The position numbers were made by a program, and so were the translations under genes. From Streptomyces sp. DH5 (GTDB taxonomy: Bacteria > Actinomycetota > Actinomycetes > Streptomycetales > Streptomycetaceae): a stretch of DNA of 64,000 nucleotides. Where the stretch lies: contig NZ_JAHWGP010000021.1 in NCBI RefSeq assembly GCF_020873915.1, positions 85,463 through 149,462 of the forward strand. Reading direction: 5' to 3'. Position 1 is the stretch's first letter, and every line of letters starts with the position of its first letter. The notes beneath the pieces were generated by a model that had not been told where the DNA came from, searched no databases, and saw nothing but the letters and a program-made list of their open reading frames with translations. Of this stretch, positions 8,615-17,122 are shown in pieces.

Positions 8615-10333
8615 GTGGATGAGATACGCATGGACCAGGTGAGCACCGCGGATCAGGGCGGGGCCCGTCCGGCACCTGGCGCGGTGGCCGTGGCCCACCG
8701 AGGAGACGTCGCGGGAGCGCCCGCGGCGGGCCGGGCCGCGTGGGTGGACTGGCTGACGACCACCGACCACAAGAAGATCGGCACGCTGTACCTGGTCAGT
8801 GCCTTCGTGTTCTTCGTCGTCGGCGGGGTGATGGCGCTGGTGATGCGCGCCGAACTCGCCCGGCCCGGCACGCAGATCATGTCGAACGAGCAGTTCAACC
8901 AGGCGTTCACGATGCACGGTTCGATCATGCTGCTGATGTTCGCGATGCCGTTGTTCACCGGGTTCGCGAACTGGATCATGCCGTTGCAGATCGGGGCGCC
9001 CGACGTGGCGTTCCCCCGGCTGAACATGCTGGCGTTCTGGCTGTTCCTGTTCGGCTCCGTGATCGCCGCCGGCGGTTTCCTCACGCCCGGGGGCGCCGCC
9101 GACTTCGGCTGGTTCCTGTACGCACCGCTGTCCAACGAGATCTACTCACCGGGCATCGGCGCCGACCTGTGGATCATGGGCGTGGCCCTGTCCGGCTTCG
9201 GTTCGATCCTCGGCGCGGTCAACTTCATCACCACGATCATCTGCATGCGGGCACCCGGGATGACGATGTTCCGCATGCCCATCTTCACCTGGAACGTGCT
9301 GCTGACGGCGCTGCTGGTGCTGATCGTGTTCCCGGTCCTGGCGGCGGCGCTGTTCGCGCTGGAGTGCGACCGCAAGTTCGGCAGTCACATCTTCGACTCG
9401 GCCAACGGCGGGGCGCTGCTGTGGCAGCACCTGTTCTGGTTCTTCGGCCATCCCGAGGTGTACATCCTGGCGCTGCCGTTCTTCGGCATCGTCTCCGAGG
9501 TGATCCCGGTCTTCTCCCGCAAGCCCATGTTCGGCTACATGGGCCTGATCGGCGCGACGATCGCCATCGCCGGTCTGTCGGTGACGGTGTGGGCGCACCA
9601 CATGTACGTCACGGGCGGCGTGCTGCTGCCGTTCTTCGCCTTCATGACGATGCTGATCGCGGTGCCGACGGGCGTGAAGTTCTTCAACTGGATCGGCACC
9701 ATGTGGAAGGGCAGCCTCTCCTTCGAGACGCCGATGCTGTGGACGGTGGGCTTCCTGGTCACCTTCCTCTTCGGTGGCCTGACCGGTGTGCTGCTGGCCT
9801 CGCCCCCGCTCGACTTCCACGTCTCCGACACGTACTTCGTCGTCGCGCACTTCCACTACACCGTCTTCGGCACGGTCGTGTACGCGATGTTCGCCGGATT
9901 CCACTTCTGGTGGCCCAAGTTCACCGGCAAGATGCTCGACGAACGCCTCGGCAAGATCACCTTCTGGACCCTCACGGCCGGCTTCCACCTGACCTTCCTC
10001 GTCCAGCACTGGCTGGGCGTCGAGGGCATGCCGCGCCGCTACGCCGACTACCTGGCGGCCGACGGCTTCACCGCGCTCAACACGGTGTCCTCGATCGGGT
10101 CGTTCCTGCTCGGCCTGTCGATCCTGCCGTTCTTCTACAACATCTGGAAGACGGCCAAGTACGGCAAGCCGGTCGACGTCGACGACCCCTGGGGCTACGG
10201 CCGCTCCCTGGAGTGGGCGACCTCCTGCCCGCCGCCGCGGCACAACTTCGTCAGCCTGCCGAGGATCCGCAGCGAGTCCCCGGCGTTCGACCTGCACCAC
10301 CCGGAGATCGCCGCGCTCGAGACGGAGCGGTGA
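8615..10333 (+). CDS. ctaD: Cytochrome c oxidase subunit I (aa3-type)
   Basis: 572-residue polytopic membrane protein that reduces O2 to water and pumps protons. The heme a ligand His is in [16 protein letters not shown]. The binuclear-centre ligands and the Tyr-His crosslink region are in [17 protein letters not shown] and WAHHMYVTG. The last heme ligands are in [10 protein letters not shown]. About twelve membrane spans are visible. GGGGAGGA lies 8 nt before the GTG at 8615; the ATG at 8630 is an alternative. The companion subunits (ctaC, ctaE, qcr genes) are not next to it, so this is a stand-alone, probably second, copy. Confidence 0.93.
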   Translation: MDEIRMDQVSTADQGGARPAPGAVAVAHRGDVAGAPAAGRAAWVDWLTTTDHKKIGTLYLVSAFVFFVVGGVMALVMRAELARPGTQIMSNEQFNQAFTMHGSIMLLMFAMPLFTGFANWIMPLQIGAPDVAFPRLNMLAFWLFLFGSVIAAGGFLTPGGAADFGWFLYAPLSNEIYSPGIGADLWIMGVALSGFGSILGAVNFITTIICMRAPGMTMFRMPIFTWNVLLTALLVLIVFPVLAAALFALECDRKFGSHIFDSANGGALLWQHLFWFFGHPEVYILALPFFGIVSEVIPVFSRKPMFGYMGLIGATIAIAGLSVTVWAHHMYVTGGVLLPFFAFMTMLIAVPTGVKFFNWIGTMWKGSLSFETPMLWTVGFLVTFLFGGLTGVLLASPPLDFHVSDTYFVVAHFHYTVFGTVVYAMFAGFHFWWPKFTGKMLDERLGKITFWTLTAGFHLTFLVQHWLGVEGMPRRYADYLAADGFTALNTVSSIGSFLLGLSILPFFYNIWKTAKYGKPVDVDDPWGYGRSLEWATSCPPPRHNFVSLPRIRSESPAFDLHHPEIAALETER

Positions 10334-10336
10334 GCC

Positions 10337-10777
10337 GTGCCGCAGCCCGTACTCGCCCTGGGCTGCACGGCGGTGACCGCCGCCGGCAGCGTCTGGTACC
10401 TGCCCGCCCTCGCCGATCTGCGCGCCGGAGCCGACCGTCCGCCGTCCCGGCGTACCGCGGCGCTCGCCTGCCTCGTCGGCTGGGGCACGCTCGCCGCGGT
10501 CGCCGTGGCGCTGCTCGTGGCCACGGCGTGGTGGACGCCCGCGGTGGTGGCGGCGGTGGGCGGCCCGGCCGCCACCGCACTGCGCGTCCGTGCCGCCGTG
10601 ACGCGCGCCGCCGAGCAGCGCGAGGCGGCCCGGCAGTGGGCGGACCTGCCGCACGTCCCGCTGCCCGCCACCGCCCGCCTCCGCCCTCGTGCGGTGGCCG
10701 TCACCGCGGCCGTCGCTCCCGTCACGGTCACGGGCCTGTTCCTGCTGATGGCCGGCCGGGGGCTGTACCCGGGATGA
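10337..10777 (+). CDS. Small integral membrane protein, ctaD partner
   Basis: 146 residues beginning at a GTG only 3 nt after the ctaD stop, so translationally coupled. Three probable membrane spans are visible: residues about 5-22, 44-68 and 118-138 (for example AVTAAVAPVTVTGLFLLMAG). The loop between the second and third is basic and Ala/Arg-rich. No family recognised. The location suggests an accessory or assembly role for the oxidase subunit, which is inference only. Confidence 0.6.
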   Translation: MPQPVLALGCTAVTAAGSVWYLPALADLRAGADRPPSRRTAALACLVGWGTLAAVAVALLVATAWWTPAVVAAVGGPAATALRVRAAVTRAAEQREAARQWADLPHVPLPATARLRPRAVAVTAAVAPVTVTGLFLLMAGRGLYPG

Positions 10778-10889
10778 GGGCTCGGCGGTGACCTGCCCAC
10801 CCGCACACGCACGCGCCGCACCCATGCGGAATGACGTTCCCCCACTTGAGCGCGGTCCCGATAAGCGCTTGCGACCACTACGGCTGGAG

Positions 10890-10910
10890 TACTACAACTG
10901 GAGTTGTCCA
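10890..10910. promoter_or_regulatory. Inverted-repeat operator upstream of the DHFR-like gene
   Basis: ACAACTGGAGTTGT (10894-10907) is two 6-nt arms in perfect inverted orientation around GG, preceded by TACT. It lies 35 nt before the TTG start of the DHFR-like gene. The TACTACA half resembles BlaI-type operators, but the other half diverges. The binding regulator is not encoded nearby. Confidence 0.4.
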
Positions 10911-10941
10911 CAGCGAGTGCCGCCTACGGGAAGAGACCGCG

Positions 10942-11526
10942 TTGCGCAAGCTCACCTACTTCATCGCCTGCTCCATCGACGGCTTCATCGGAGACCCGGA
11001 GGGCGACGCGTCGTACATGTACCCCTTCGTCGACGAGGAGTTCCTCGCCTACCTCACCTCGGAGTACCCGGAGACCATCACGAGCCCCGGCCGCAGACAG
11101 CTCGGCATCGACGACCTGCCGAACAAGCGGTTCGACACGGTCGTCCAGGGCCGGGCCAGCTACGACCTGGCCCTCAAGGAGGGCGTCACCAGCCCCTACG
11201 CCCACCTGCGCGAGTACGTCGCCTCCCGCACCCTCGCGGAATCGCCCGACCCGAACGTCGAGATCGTCGCGGACGACGTGGTCGGCCGGGTGCGCGCGCT
11301 GAAGGCGGAGGACAGCGCGTACGACATCTACCTCTGCGGCGGAGCGCGGCTCGCCGGCACGCTGGCCGACGAGGTCGACGAACTGGTCATCAAGAGCTAT
11401 CCCGTCGTGCAGGGTTCCGGCATGCCGATGTTCGCCTCCGGCTTCTCCGTCACGGAGTTCACCCTGGAGTCGGTACGCGCGTTCGGCAACGGCGTGGTCG
11501 TGCGCACGTACGGCAGGAAGCGCTGA
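10942..11526 (+). CDS. Dihydrofolate-reductase-like (RibD C-terminal domain) protein
   Basis: 194-residue protein of the RibD_C/DHFR-like superfamily, which are NADPH-dependent reductases. Family signatures are LTYFIACSIDGFIGDP at the N-terminus, VVQGRASYDLAL in the middle and DIYLCGGARLAGTL (nucleotide-binding GG) near residue 130. The conserved region starts at a TTG codon at 10942 with GGGAAG upstream. The frame is open further 5' but that part has poor codon bias and contains the operator palindrome. Substrate unknown. Confidence 0.78.
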   Translation: MRKLTYFIACSIDGFIGDPEGDASYMYPFVDEEFLAYLTSEYPETITSPGRRQLGIDDLPNKRFDTVVQGRASYDLALKEGVTSPYAHLREYVASRTLAESPDPNVEIVADDVVGRVRALKAEDSAYDIYLCGGARLAGTLADEVDELVIKSYPVVQGSGMPMFASGFSVTEFTLESVRAFGNGVVVRTYGRKR

Positions 11527-11529
11527 AGG

Positions 11530-11549
11530 GCCGGCCCGGCCGGGCCGGC
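11530..11549. terminator. GC palindrome after the DHFR-like gene
   Basis: A perfect 20-nt palindrome of GCCGG/CCGGC units begins 4 nt after the stop codon at 11526. It would fold into a short GC hairpin and is probably the terminator of the DHFR-like transcript. Confidence 0.4.
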
Positions 11550-11594
11550 GCGCTGAGGTCGCGCCATGGAGGACAGGGGAACCCGCGCCGCGCG

Positions 11595-11876
11595 GTGTGG
11601 CGGTGGGTGACGGGGGTCTGGACGGCCGCGGTGGTTCTCGCGGGCGGAGCGACATGGTGGTTGCAGGACGCGGCCGAGCCGCCGCCTCCCATCGGCTGGG
11701 AGGAGACACGGCCCGGCCCCGGCTTCCCGGAGCACCGGGAGCCCTGGTGTCCGCTCCCCGCACCGCCGCTGGACGCCGGGGACGGCGCGGTGACCACCGG
11801 TTGCCCCTACGCGTTCGAAGGGTCCGACGGGGCGACGAGCACGCCCGTCCACGGATCGCGGCCGGTCAGGCAGTAG
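11595..11876 (+). CDS. Possible small membrane-anchored or exported protein
   Basis: 93-residue frame beginning at GTG 11595. It has one hydrophobic segment (VTGVWTAAVVLAGGATWWL, residues about 5-23) and a Pro-rich outer part with two cysteines (REPWCPLPAP and TGCPYAFEG). Codon bias is good through most of it. Its last 70 bp overlap the convergent glyoxalase gene and the ribosome site is weak, so it may be real or spurious. No family recognised. Confidence 0.4.
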   Translation: MWRWVTGVWTAAVVLAGGATWWLQDAAEPPPPIGWEETRPGPGFPEHREPWCPLPAPPLDAGDGAVTTGCPYAFEGSDGATSTPVHGSRPVRQ

Positions 11877-12562
11877 ACACCGCCCGTGGGGTCGCGCATC
11901 ACCGTCCAGTGGCCGAACTCGGCGACGGGCAGGGCCCCGTGTTCCTCGTGCCGTGCGCGGGTGGCGGCGACGTCGGCGCAGGCCAGATCCGGATGGGCGG
12001 AGACGGGCCGCTCGTCCCCGGTCCGCTGCAGCAGGAAGCGCACCGGCAGCCCGGCCGGCGGCCGGACCACACGGAACTCCGGCAGCGAGCCGGGCACGGA
12101 GTCCCAGTCGGGCAGCAGCCCGCTCCAGAAGGCGACTTCCTCGTCGTAGCGGGACGGCGGGATGCCGAGGCACACCTGGTCCAGCCGGCTGCCGTACGCG
12201 ACGGGTGGCCGCACCGACTCCCCGTGCCAGGGGATCGCGCAGAACAACCGCCCCGCCGGCGAACGCAGGACGGTCCACCCCTCGTGCTCGGCGACCGTCC
12301 CCGCACCCAGCCGCCGGGCCGCCGCGGTGAACTCCCGGACGTCCTCCACGGAGAGGTCGAGGTGCACACCGCCCTCACCCGAGACGATGCGCTGCACCCC
12401 CGCGCAGGCATCCGCGCCGTCCGCCGACAACGTCACGAACTCTCCGTGCTCGCCGCTGGGTTCGGACAACCGCGACCCCGTGACGGCAGCCCAGAAGGCA
12501 CCCGCCCGGTCGGCCGCCGCGCCGGGCCGGTCGATGAAGGCGTACGTCCAGCGGACGGTCAC
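11807..12562 (-). CDS. Two-domain glyoxalase/bleomycin-resistance (VOC) protein
   Basis: 251 residues made of two vicinal-oxygen-chelate-like halves (about 1-115 and 125-245). Each half ends in the typical DPTGGVYC/PAGRLFCAIP strand. Metal-ligand candidates are HLDLSVEDV and HWTVMRDPTG. Such proteins act as dioxygenases, lyases or drug-binding proteins; no specific reaction can be assigned. Its start codon overlaps the stop of the next VOC gene (12559-12562), so the two are co-translated. Confidence 0.75.
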   Translation of the reverse strand: MTVRWTYAFIDRPGAAADRAGAFWAAVTGSRLSEPSGEHGEFVTLSADGADACAGVQRIVSGEGGVHLDLSVEDVREFTAAARRLGAGTVAEHEGWTVLRSPAGRLFCAIPWHGESVRPPVAYGSRLDQVCLGIPPSRYDEEVAFWSGLLPDWDSVPGSLPEFRVVRPPAGLPVRFLLQRTGDERPVSAHPDLACADVAATRARHEEHGALPVAEFGHWTVMRDPTGGVYCLTGRDPWTGVLVAPSDPSNA

Positions 12563-12984
12563 CGGCCGGGACGTTCCATGAAGCGCAGCATGTTCCCCGC
12601 CGGGTCGCGGAACGCGCAGTCCCGCACCCCGTACGGCTGGTCCGCGGGCTCCTGGATCACGTCGACGCCCGCGGCCCGGACGCGCTCGAAGAGGGCGTCG
12701 CAGTCGGTGGTGGTGAAGTTGACCCCGCGCAGCATGCCCTTGGCGAGCAGTTCCGCCATGGCCTGCCTGTCACCGGGGGAGGCGTCCGGATTCGCCGCGG
12801 GCGGCTCCAGGACGATCTCCACGTCCTGTTCCGGCGAGGCGACCGTCACCCACCGCATCCCCTCGAACCCCACGTCGTTGCGGACCTCGAGCCCCAGCAC
12901 GTCGCGGTAGAAGGAGAGTGCCTTGTCGTGGTCGTCGACGGCGATGAAGCACTGGGCGAGTTTCGCGTCCGTTCCTGTGTCCAT
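12559..12984 (-). CDS. Single-domain VOC (glyoxalase-like) protein
   Basis: 141-residue VOC-fold protein with the usual opening LAQCFIAVDDHDKALSFYRD and the closing strand CAFRDPAGNMLRFME. It is translationally coupled to the two-domain VOC protein downstream. It starts 10 nt after the stop of the AraC regulator on the same strand, so all three probably form one operon. Substrate unknown; a resistance or detoxification role is plausible. Confidence 0.78.
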   Translation of the reverse strand: MDTGTDAKLAQCFIAVDDHDKALSFYRDVLGLEVRNDVGFEGMRWVTVASPEQDVEIVLEPPAANPDASPGDRQAMAELLAKGMLRGVNFTTTDCDALFERVRAAGVDVIQEPADQPYGVRDCAFRDPAGNMLRFMERPGR

Positions 12985-12993
12985 ACCGTCACG

Positions 12994-13416
12994 TTAGAAG
13001 GTTTCCCCCGGATCGGCCCGCCTCCTGCCGCGCACCGGCCGGGTGTACGTCCGTGCCACACACGGCGGGATCACCGCGCTCTCCTCGTGCGACCGGGCCC
13101 GGTACGCGCTCGGCGTCTCCCCGACCAGCTCGGTGAAGCGCGAACTGAACGAACCGAGCGAGGTGCAGCCCACCGCGAGGCACACCTCCGTCACCGTCAG
13201 ATCACCGCGTCGCAGCAGCGCCTTGGCCCGCTCGACCCGCCGGGTCATGAGATAGGCGTACGGCGTCTGCCCGTACGCCGCGCGGAAACTGCGCTGGAAG
13301 TGCCCGGGGGACATCAGCGCGGTCCGCGCCAGCCCGGAGACGTCCAGCGGCTCCGCGTACTCCCGGTCCATCCGGTCCCGGGCCCGCCGCAGCCGCCTCA
13401 GATCCTCCAGATCCAT
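12994..13416 (-). CDS. AraC-family transcriptional regulator, DNA-binding domain only
   Basis: 140 residues consisting almost entirely of the two AraC HTH motifs. The first is in LDVSGLARTALMSPGHFQRS and the second in LTVTEVCLAVGCTSLGSFSS, with the family tail FTELVGETPSAYRAR. There is no ligand-sensing domain. It leads the operon with the two VOC genes downstream and is the likely regulator of them. A basic Arg-rich tail follows the second HTH. Confidence 0.82.
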   Translation of the reverse strand: MDLEDLRRLRRARDRMDREYAEPLDVSGLARTALMSPGHFQRSFRAAYGQTPYAYLMTRRVERAKALLRRGDLTVTEVCLAVGCTSLGSFSSRFTELVGETPSAYRARSHEESAVIPPCVARTYTRPVRGRRRADPGETF

Positions 13417-13446
13417 CCCCCCAGCATCCCATGCCCGCCCGGCCCC

Positions 13447-14517
13447 TCACGGACCGTCCGCCGTGACACCGAGCCGGCGGAACTCCGCCACCGGGTACGG
13501 TGTGCGCCTGCTCCGGCTGCCGAAGGCGCGGGTGAAGGCGGACATCACCGCGGCGACCGGCGCGTGCCGGGCGAGGATCGCCGCGACCTCCTCCGGGACG
13601 CCCGTGGGACGCCTGCCCGCCGCGAAGTCGCGGATCAGCGCGTACCGGCCCTCCCGGTCGTCCGGCCGGTACCCGTACAGGGCGGTGACGAGCCAGTTCA
13701 CCAGGTGGGCCGCGGTGTAGCAGCGGTCGTACGTCCGGTGGCCGTCGACGAACGCGGCCTCCGCGGCCGACAGTTCGAAGCGGGAGGAGACGGCGAGCCC
13801 GAAGTCCGCGAAGTAGAGGCGCCGGCCGTCGGTCAGGACGTTCTCGAAGTGCGCGTCGAAGTGCAGCAGCCCGCGGCCGTTCATGAACGCGACGCCGTCC
13901 GCGAGTCCCCGCTCCACCAGGGCGCAGGCGCGGCCGGCGGTCTCGCCCCCCGCCGCGACCCGGGCGCCCAGCCACTGGTGCACGTTCTGCGGGATGTACT
14001 CCAGGAACAGCGCCAGACCGGCCCGGGAATCCTCCAGGGCCCGGATCCGGCGGCGCACCGCCGGCCCGCCGCCCCAGTAGGCGACGGCACGGTCGACGTC
14101 GGCCAGCTCCTCCGGCAGGGGTGTCACGTCCGGCAGCACCCGCCAGTGGTACATCAGGGGGAACCCCTCGTGCTCCGCCGCCAGCACCCAGCCGGTCGTC
14201 AGGGTGTGCGCGGCGAGTTCACGCCAGGCCCCGAAGCCCGGCCCGCCGAGGGCGCCGACGCCGTAGTGGCAGAAGAGGGGCAGCCCGAAGAGGTTCGCCG
14301 TGGACCGGACGTGCTCCGGCCGCAGTTCCAGGTCCGTGAGAGGCACCCGCTTCACGAAGACCGGCGTCCCGGCGACCTCCGTCACGGCCGCCTTCCCGCC
14401 GATGCCGGCACCGGCCGGCACGGCCTCGTCCACCAGCTCGCGCAGGGCCCGGTCACCGAGCCGGGCCAGCGACGCGGAGACGGCGCCGTGAGCGCGCAGC
14501 CGGGCGGCGCGGGACAT
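13447..14517 (-). CDS. Protein-kinase-like phosphotransferase
   Basis: 356 residues. The catalytic core resembles small-molecule or protein kinases. GLLHFDAHFENVL provides the HxDxxxxN catalytic loop and LYFADFGLAV the metal-binding DFG. The lysine is probably in TPVFVKRVPLT. The ATG at 14517 precedes the conserved part; the open frame continues 43 codons upstream but with poor codon use. No partner gene is recognisable. Substrate unknown; it lacks the membrane and PASTA parts of Pkn receptors. Confidence 0.65.
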   Translation of the reverse strand: MSRAARLRAHGAVSASLARLGDRALRELVDEAVPAGAGIGGKAAVTEVAGTPVFVKRVPLTDLELRPEHVRSTANLFGLPLFCHYGVGALGGPGFGAWRELAAHTLTTGWVLAAEHEGFPLMYHWRVLPDVTPLPEELADVDRAVAYWGGGPAVRRRIRALEDSRAGLALFLEYIPQNVHQWLGARVAAGGETAGRACALVERGLADGVAFMNGRGLLHFDAHFENVLTDGRRLYFADFGLAVSSRFELSAAEAAFVDGHRTYDRCYTAAHLVNWLVTALYGYRPDDREGRYALIRDFAAGRRPTGVPEEVAAILARHAPVAAVMSAFTRAFGSRSRRTPYPVAEFRRLGVTADGP

Positions 14518-14680
14518 GTCGGGCCACCCCACTACCGCCCCCGCGCCGTCGTACGGACCCGGTCGGCGCAACGGACCGCACCCGGACCGTCGGAGGTGCC
14601 GTGGGCGGCGTTCCGCGGGCCGGGTGCGGGTGGAGGGACGCTGCAAAACGTAAGGAATCGCAGGTCGGAAGGCATGAAGG

Positions 14681-15076
14681 TCAGGCCTTCTTGGTCTCCC
14701 AGAAGATCTTGTCGATCTGGGCGATGTAGTCCAGCGCCTTCTGGCCGGTGGCCGGGTCCGTCGACGCCTTGGCGGCCGACAGGGCCTTCAGGGTGTCGTT
14801 GACCAGCTGGTGCAGCTCCGGGTACTTCTCGAAGTGCGGCGGCTTGAAGTAGTCGCTCCACAGCACGGAGACGTGGTGCTTCGCCAGCTCGGCGCGCTGC
14901 TCCTTGATGACCGTGGCACGGGCCTGGAAGTGCGGGTCGTCGTTGCCGGCCATCTTTTCCTGGACGGCCTTCACCGACTCCGCCTCGATGCGGGCCTGGG
15001 CCGGGTCGTACACGCCGCAGGGCAGGTCGCAGTGGGCGCTGACCTTGACCTTGGGGGCAAACAGGCGGGAAAGCAT
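14681..15076 (-). CDS. sodN: Nickel superoxide dismutase precursor
   Basis: 131-residue precursor of the homohexameric Ni-SOD that dismutes superoxide in the cytoplasm. The mature N-terminus HCDLPCGVYDPAQARIE starts at His15. Residues H15, C16 and C20 of the precursor form the nickel hook (H1, C2, C6 mature). The 14-residue leader ending VSA is removed by SodX. The rest is the four-helix bundle. Start ATG 15076 with GGAAGG. It is transcribed divergently from sodX, as in other streptomycetes; sodN is nickel-induced and paired with an iron SOD elsewhere in known species. Confidence 0.96.
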   Translation of the reverse strand: MLSRLFAPKVKVSAHCDLPCGVYDPAQARIEAESVKAVQEKMAGNDDPHFQARATVIKEQRAELAKHHVSVLWSDYFKPPHFEKYPELHQLVNDTLKALSAAKASTDPATGQKALDYIAQIDKIFWETKKA

Positions 15077-15222
15077 GGAGCGTTTCCTTCCTCGTGATCG
15101 TCTTCTCACCGTGGACATTACTCCGTGGCGGACGGCTTTTCGCGGGTGCCCCCGCGGGCTTAGGACAAAAGTCCGGGGTGAGACTGAGACTGGTGGAGGA
15201 AGAACCGGGGAGGTGCCGGGAG

Positions 15223-15657
15223 ATGTCGGAGCCGTCGCAGGACGCCGAGCGGGCGAGGCCGCCGCTGCCCTTCGGGGTGGCCGAGGTGACCGGGCCGTCG
15301 ATGGTGCCGACGCTGCACCACGGGGACCGGCTGCTGGTGCACTACGGCGCACGGGTCAGACGCGGTGACGTGATCGTGCTGCGGCATCCGTTCCAGCAGG
15401 ACCTGCTCGTGGTGAAGCGGGCCGCCGAGCGGCGGGACGGCGGCTGGTGGGTGCTGGGGGACAACGGCTACGCGGGCGGTGACAGCACCGACTACGGGGT
15501 GGTCCCCGACGAGCTGGTGCTGGGCCGGGTCCGCTTCCGCTACCGGCCGCGCACGTCGGAGCGGCGCTCGCCGCTGGCCGTGGTGGGGTGGGCGCTGTCG
15601 TCGGCGCGGCCCGTGTTCTCCGTCCGGTCGGCCTCCAGGCGTTTGCGCGCGCGGTAG
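15223..15657 (+). CDS. sodX: SodX, S26-type peptidase maturing Ni-SOD
   Basis: 144-residue soluble relative of signal peptidase I. The catalytic Ser is in VTGPSMVPTLHHGDRLLV and the Lys in LLVVKRAAERR, followed by the family GDNGYAGGDSTDYG box. It lacks the membrane anchor, consistent with a cytoplasmic role in cutting the 14-residue SodN leader. It is divergent to sodN with 146 bp between starts. Its last 118 bp overlap the convergent CGNR gene. Confidence 0.92.
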   Translation: MSEPSQDAERARPPLPFGVAEVTGPSMVPTLHHGDRLLVHYGARVRRGDVIVLRHPFQQDLLVVKRAAERRDGGWWVLGDNGYAGGDSTDYGVVPDELVLGRVRFRYRPRTSERRSPLAVVGWALSSARPVFSVRSASRRLRAR

Positions 15658-16190
15658 GCGGCCACGTTGGCGCGGGTCGCGCAGCGGTCGGAGCAGTAGC
15701 GGCGCGAGCGGTTGGTCGAGGTGTCCAGGTAGGCGTTGCGGCAGGGCGGCGCCTCGCACAGTCCGAGCCGGTCCACGCCGTACTCGGTGAGGTGGAAGGC
15801 GAGGCCCATCGCGGCGATGGCGGCGTAGCCCGCCGTCGCGTTGGACGGGTGGTCGGCCAGGTGCATGTGCCACAGCGGGCGGCCGTCGTCGTCGCGGAAG
15901 TCGTGGCCGGAGATCTGCGGGCTGACGGGGAACTCCAGCAGCAGGGAGTTCAGCAGGTCGACCGCGAGCGTCTCGTCCCCGCCGTCCGCCGCCTCGAAGA
16001 CCGAGCGGAGCCTGGCCCGGACCGAGCGGAACCGTGTCACGTCGGCGTCGGCGGCGCGCCGGGCGGCCGACTGGTTCCCGCCGAACAGGTCGCGGACCGC
16101 GTCGACCGAGGTGAGCGTGTCCTTGCCCCGGGCCGGCTCCTCGGTGTTGACGAGGCGAACGGCATAGTCCGAGTAATAGGCCAGTTCCAC
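15540..16190 (-). CDS. CGNR zinc-finger transcription factor (ABATE domain)
   Basis: 216 residues: an N-terminal stress-associated ABATE-like domain (about 1-150), then the zinc finger LCEAPPCRNAYLDTSTNRSR followed by YCSDRCATRANVAAYRAR (about 153-190). The gene begins with MELAYYSDYAVRLVNTEE, typical for the family. The last ~40 residues are hydrophilic and poorly conserved in character. They are encoded by the stretch that also encodes the SodX C-terminus on the opposite strand. Probably a DNA-binding regulator; target unknown. Confidence 0.8.
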   Translation of the reverse strand: MELAYYSDYAVRLVNTEEPARGKDTLTSVDAVRDLFGGNQSAARRAADADVTRFRSVRARLRSVFEAADGGDETLAVDLLNSLLLEFPVSPQISGHDFRDDDGRPLWHMHLADHPSNATAGYAAIAAMGLAFHLTEYGVDRLGLCEAPPCRNAYLDTSTNRSRRYCSDRCATRANVAAYRARKRLEADRTENTGRADDSAHPTTASGERRSDVRGR

Positions 16191-16290
16191 TTGTAGTCCT
16201 TACGCAGGGGCTCTATGGTCGTGCGTGCGGTCGGGTAATAGACGGTCGTGCCGCAAGGGTATTACGTGACGGAGACGAGGGAGGGGCTCG

Positions 16291-17061
16291 ATGACGGACG
16301 CGCACACCACCACGGCCGCCGCCGACTGGCACGCCTGGCAGGAGAGCTGGGACCGGCAGCAGGAGTGGTACATGCCCGACCGCGAGGAGCGGTTCCGGGT
16401 CATGCTCGACATGGTCGAGGCCCTCGTCGGGACGGCCCCGCGCGTGCTGGACCTGGCCTGCGGCACCGGCAGCATCACCGCCCGGCTGCTCGCCCGCCTC
16501 CCCGAGGCCACCAGCACCGGCGTCGACCTGGACCCGGCGCTGCTCGCCATCGCCGAGGGCACCTTCGCGGGCGACGAGCGGGTCACCCTCGTCACCGCCG
16601 ACCTCAAGGACCCCGGCTGGGCCGAGGCGCTGCCGCACGACTCCTACGACGCCGTGCTGACCGCCACCGCACTTCACTGGCTGCACGGCGAACCCCTCAC
16701 GGACCTCTACGGGCACATCGCGGGCCTGGTCCGCGACGGCGGCGTCTTCATGAACGCGGACCACATGATCGACGAGACCACGCCCCGGATCAACGCGGCC
16801 GAGCGCGCCCAGCGGCACGCCCGCATGGACCGGGCCAGGGCCGGCGGAGCCCTCGACTGGTCCGAGTGGTGGCGGCTCGCCGCGCAGGACCCGGTCCTCG
16901 CCCGGCCCACGGCCCGCCGGTTCGAGATCTACGGCGAGCACGCCGAGGGAGACGCGCCGTCGGCCGCGTGGCACGCGCGCGTGCTGCGGGAGAAGGGCTT
17001 CGGCGAGGCGCGCCCGGTGTGGTGCTCGCCGTCGGACACCCTGCTGCTGGCCCTGAAGTAG
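16291..17061 (+). CDS. Class I SAM-dependent methyltransferase
   Basis: 256 residues. Motif I is VLDLACGTGSITARLLARLP (about residues 51-70), the acidic end of strand 2 is TGVDLDPALLA, and later motifs are YDAVLTATALHWLH and LVRDGGVFMNAD. Starts at ATG 16291 with GAGGGAGGGG upstream. It is divergent from the CGNR gene (100 bp between starts), which could regulate it. Substrate unknown. Confidence 0.82.
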   Translation: MTDAHTTTAAADWHAWQESWDRQQEWYMPDREERFRVMLDMVEALVGTAPRVLDLACGTGSITARLLARLPEATSTGVDLDPALLAIAEGTFAGDERVTLVTADLKDPGWAEALPHDSYDAVLTATALHWLHGEPLTDLYGHIAGLVRDGGVFMNADHMIDETTPRINAAERAQRHARMDRARAGGALDWSEWWRLAAQDPVLARPTARRFEIYGEHAEGDAPSAAWHARVLREKGFGEARPVWCSPSDTLLLALK

Positions 17062-17072
17062 CGGACGCGGGA

Positions 17073-17103
17073 AGGGGCGGTACGGAGGATCCGTACCGCC
17101 CCT
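17073..17103. terminator. Strong bidirectional hairpin terminator
   Basis: AGGGGCGGTACGGA and its exact complement TCCGTACCGCCCCT form a 14-bp stem with a 3-nt loop. It lies 11 nt after the methyltransferase stop and 20 nt after the end of the convergent ABC transporter operon, so it serves both. Confidence 0.75.
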
Positions 17104-17122
17104 GCGTCGTGCGCGCCCGTGG

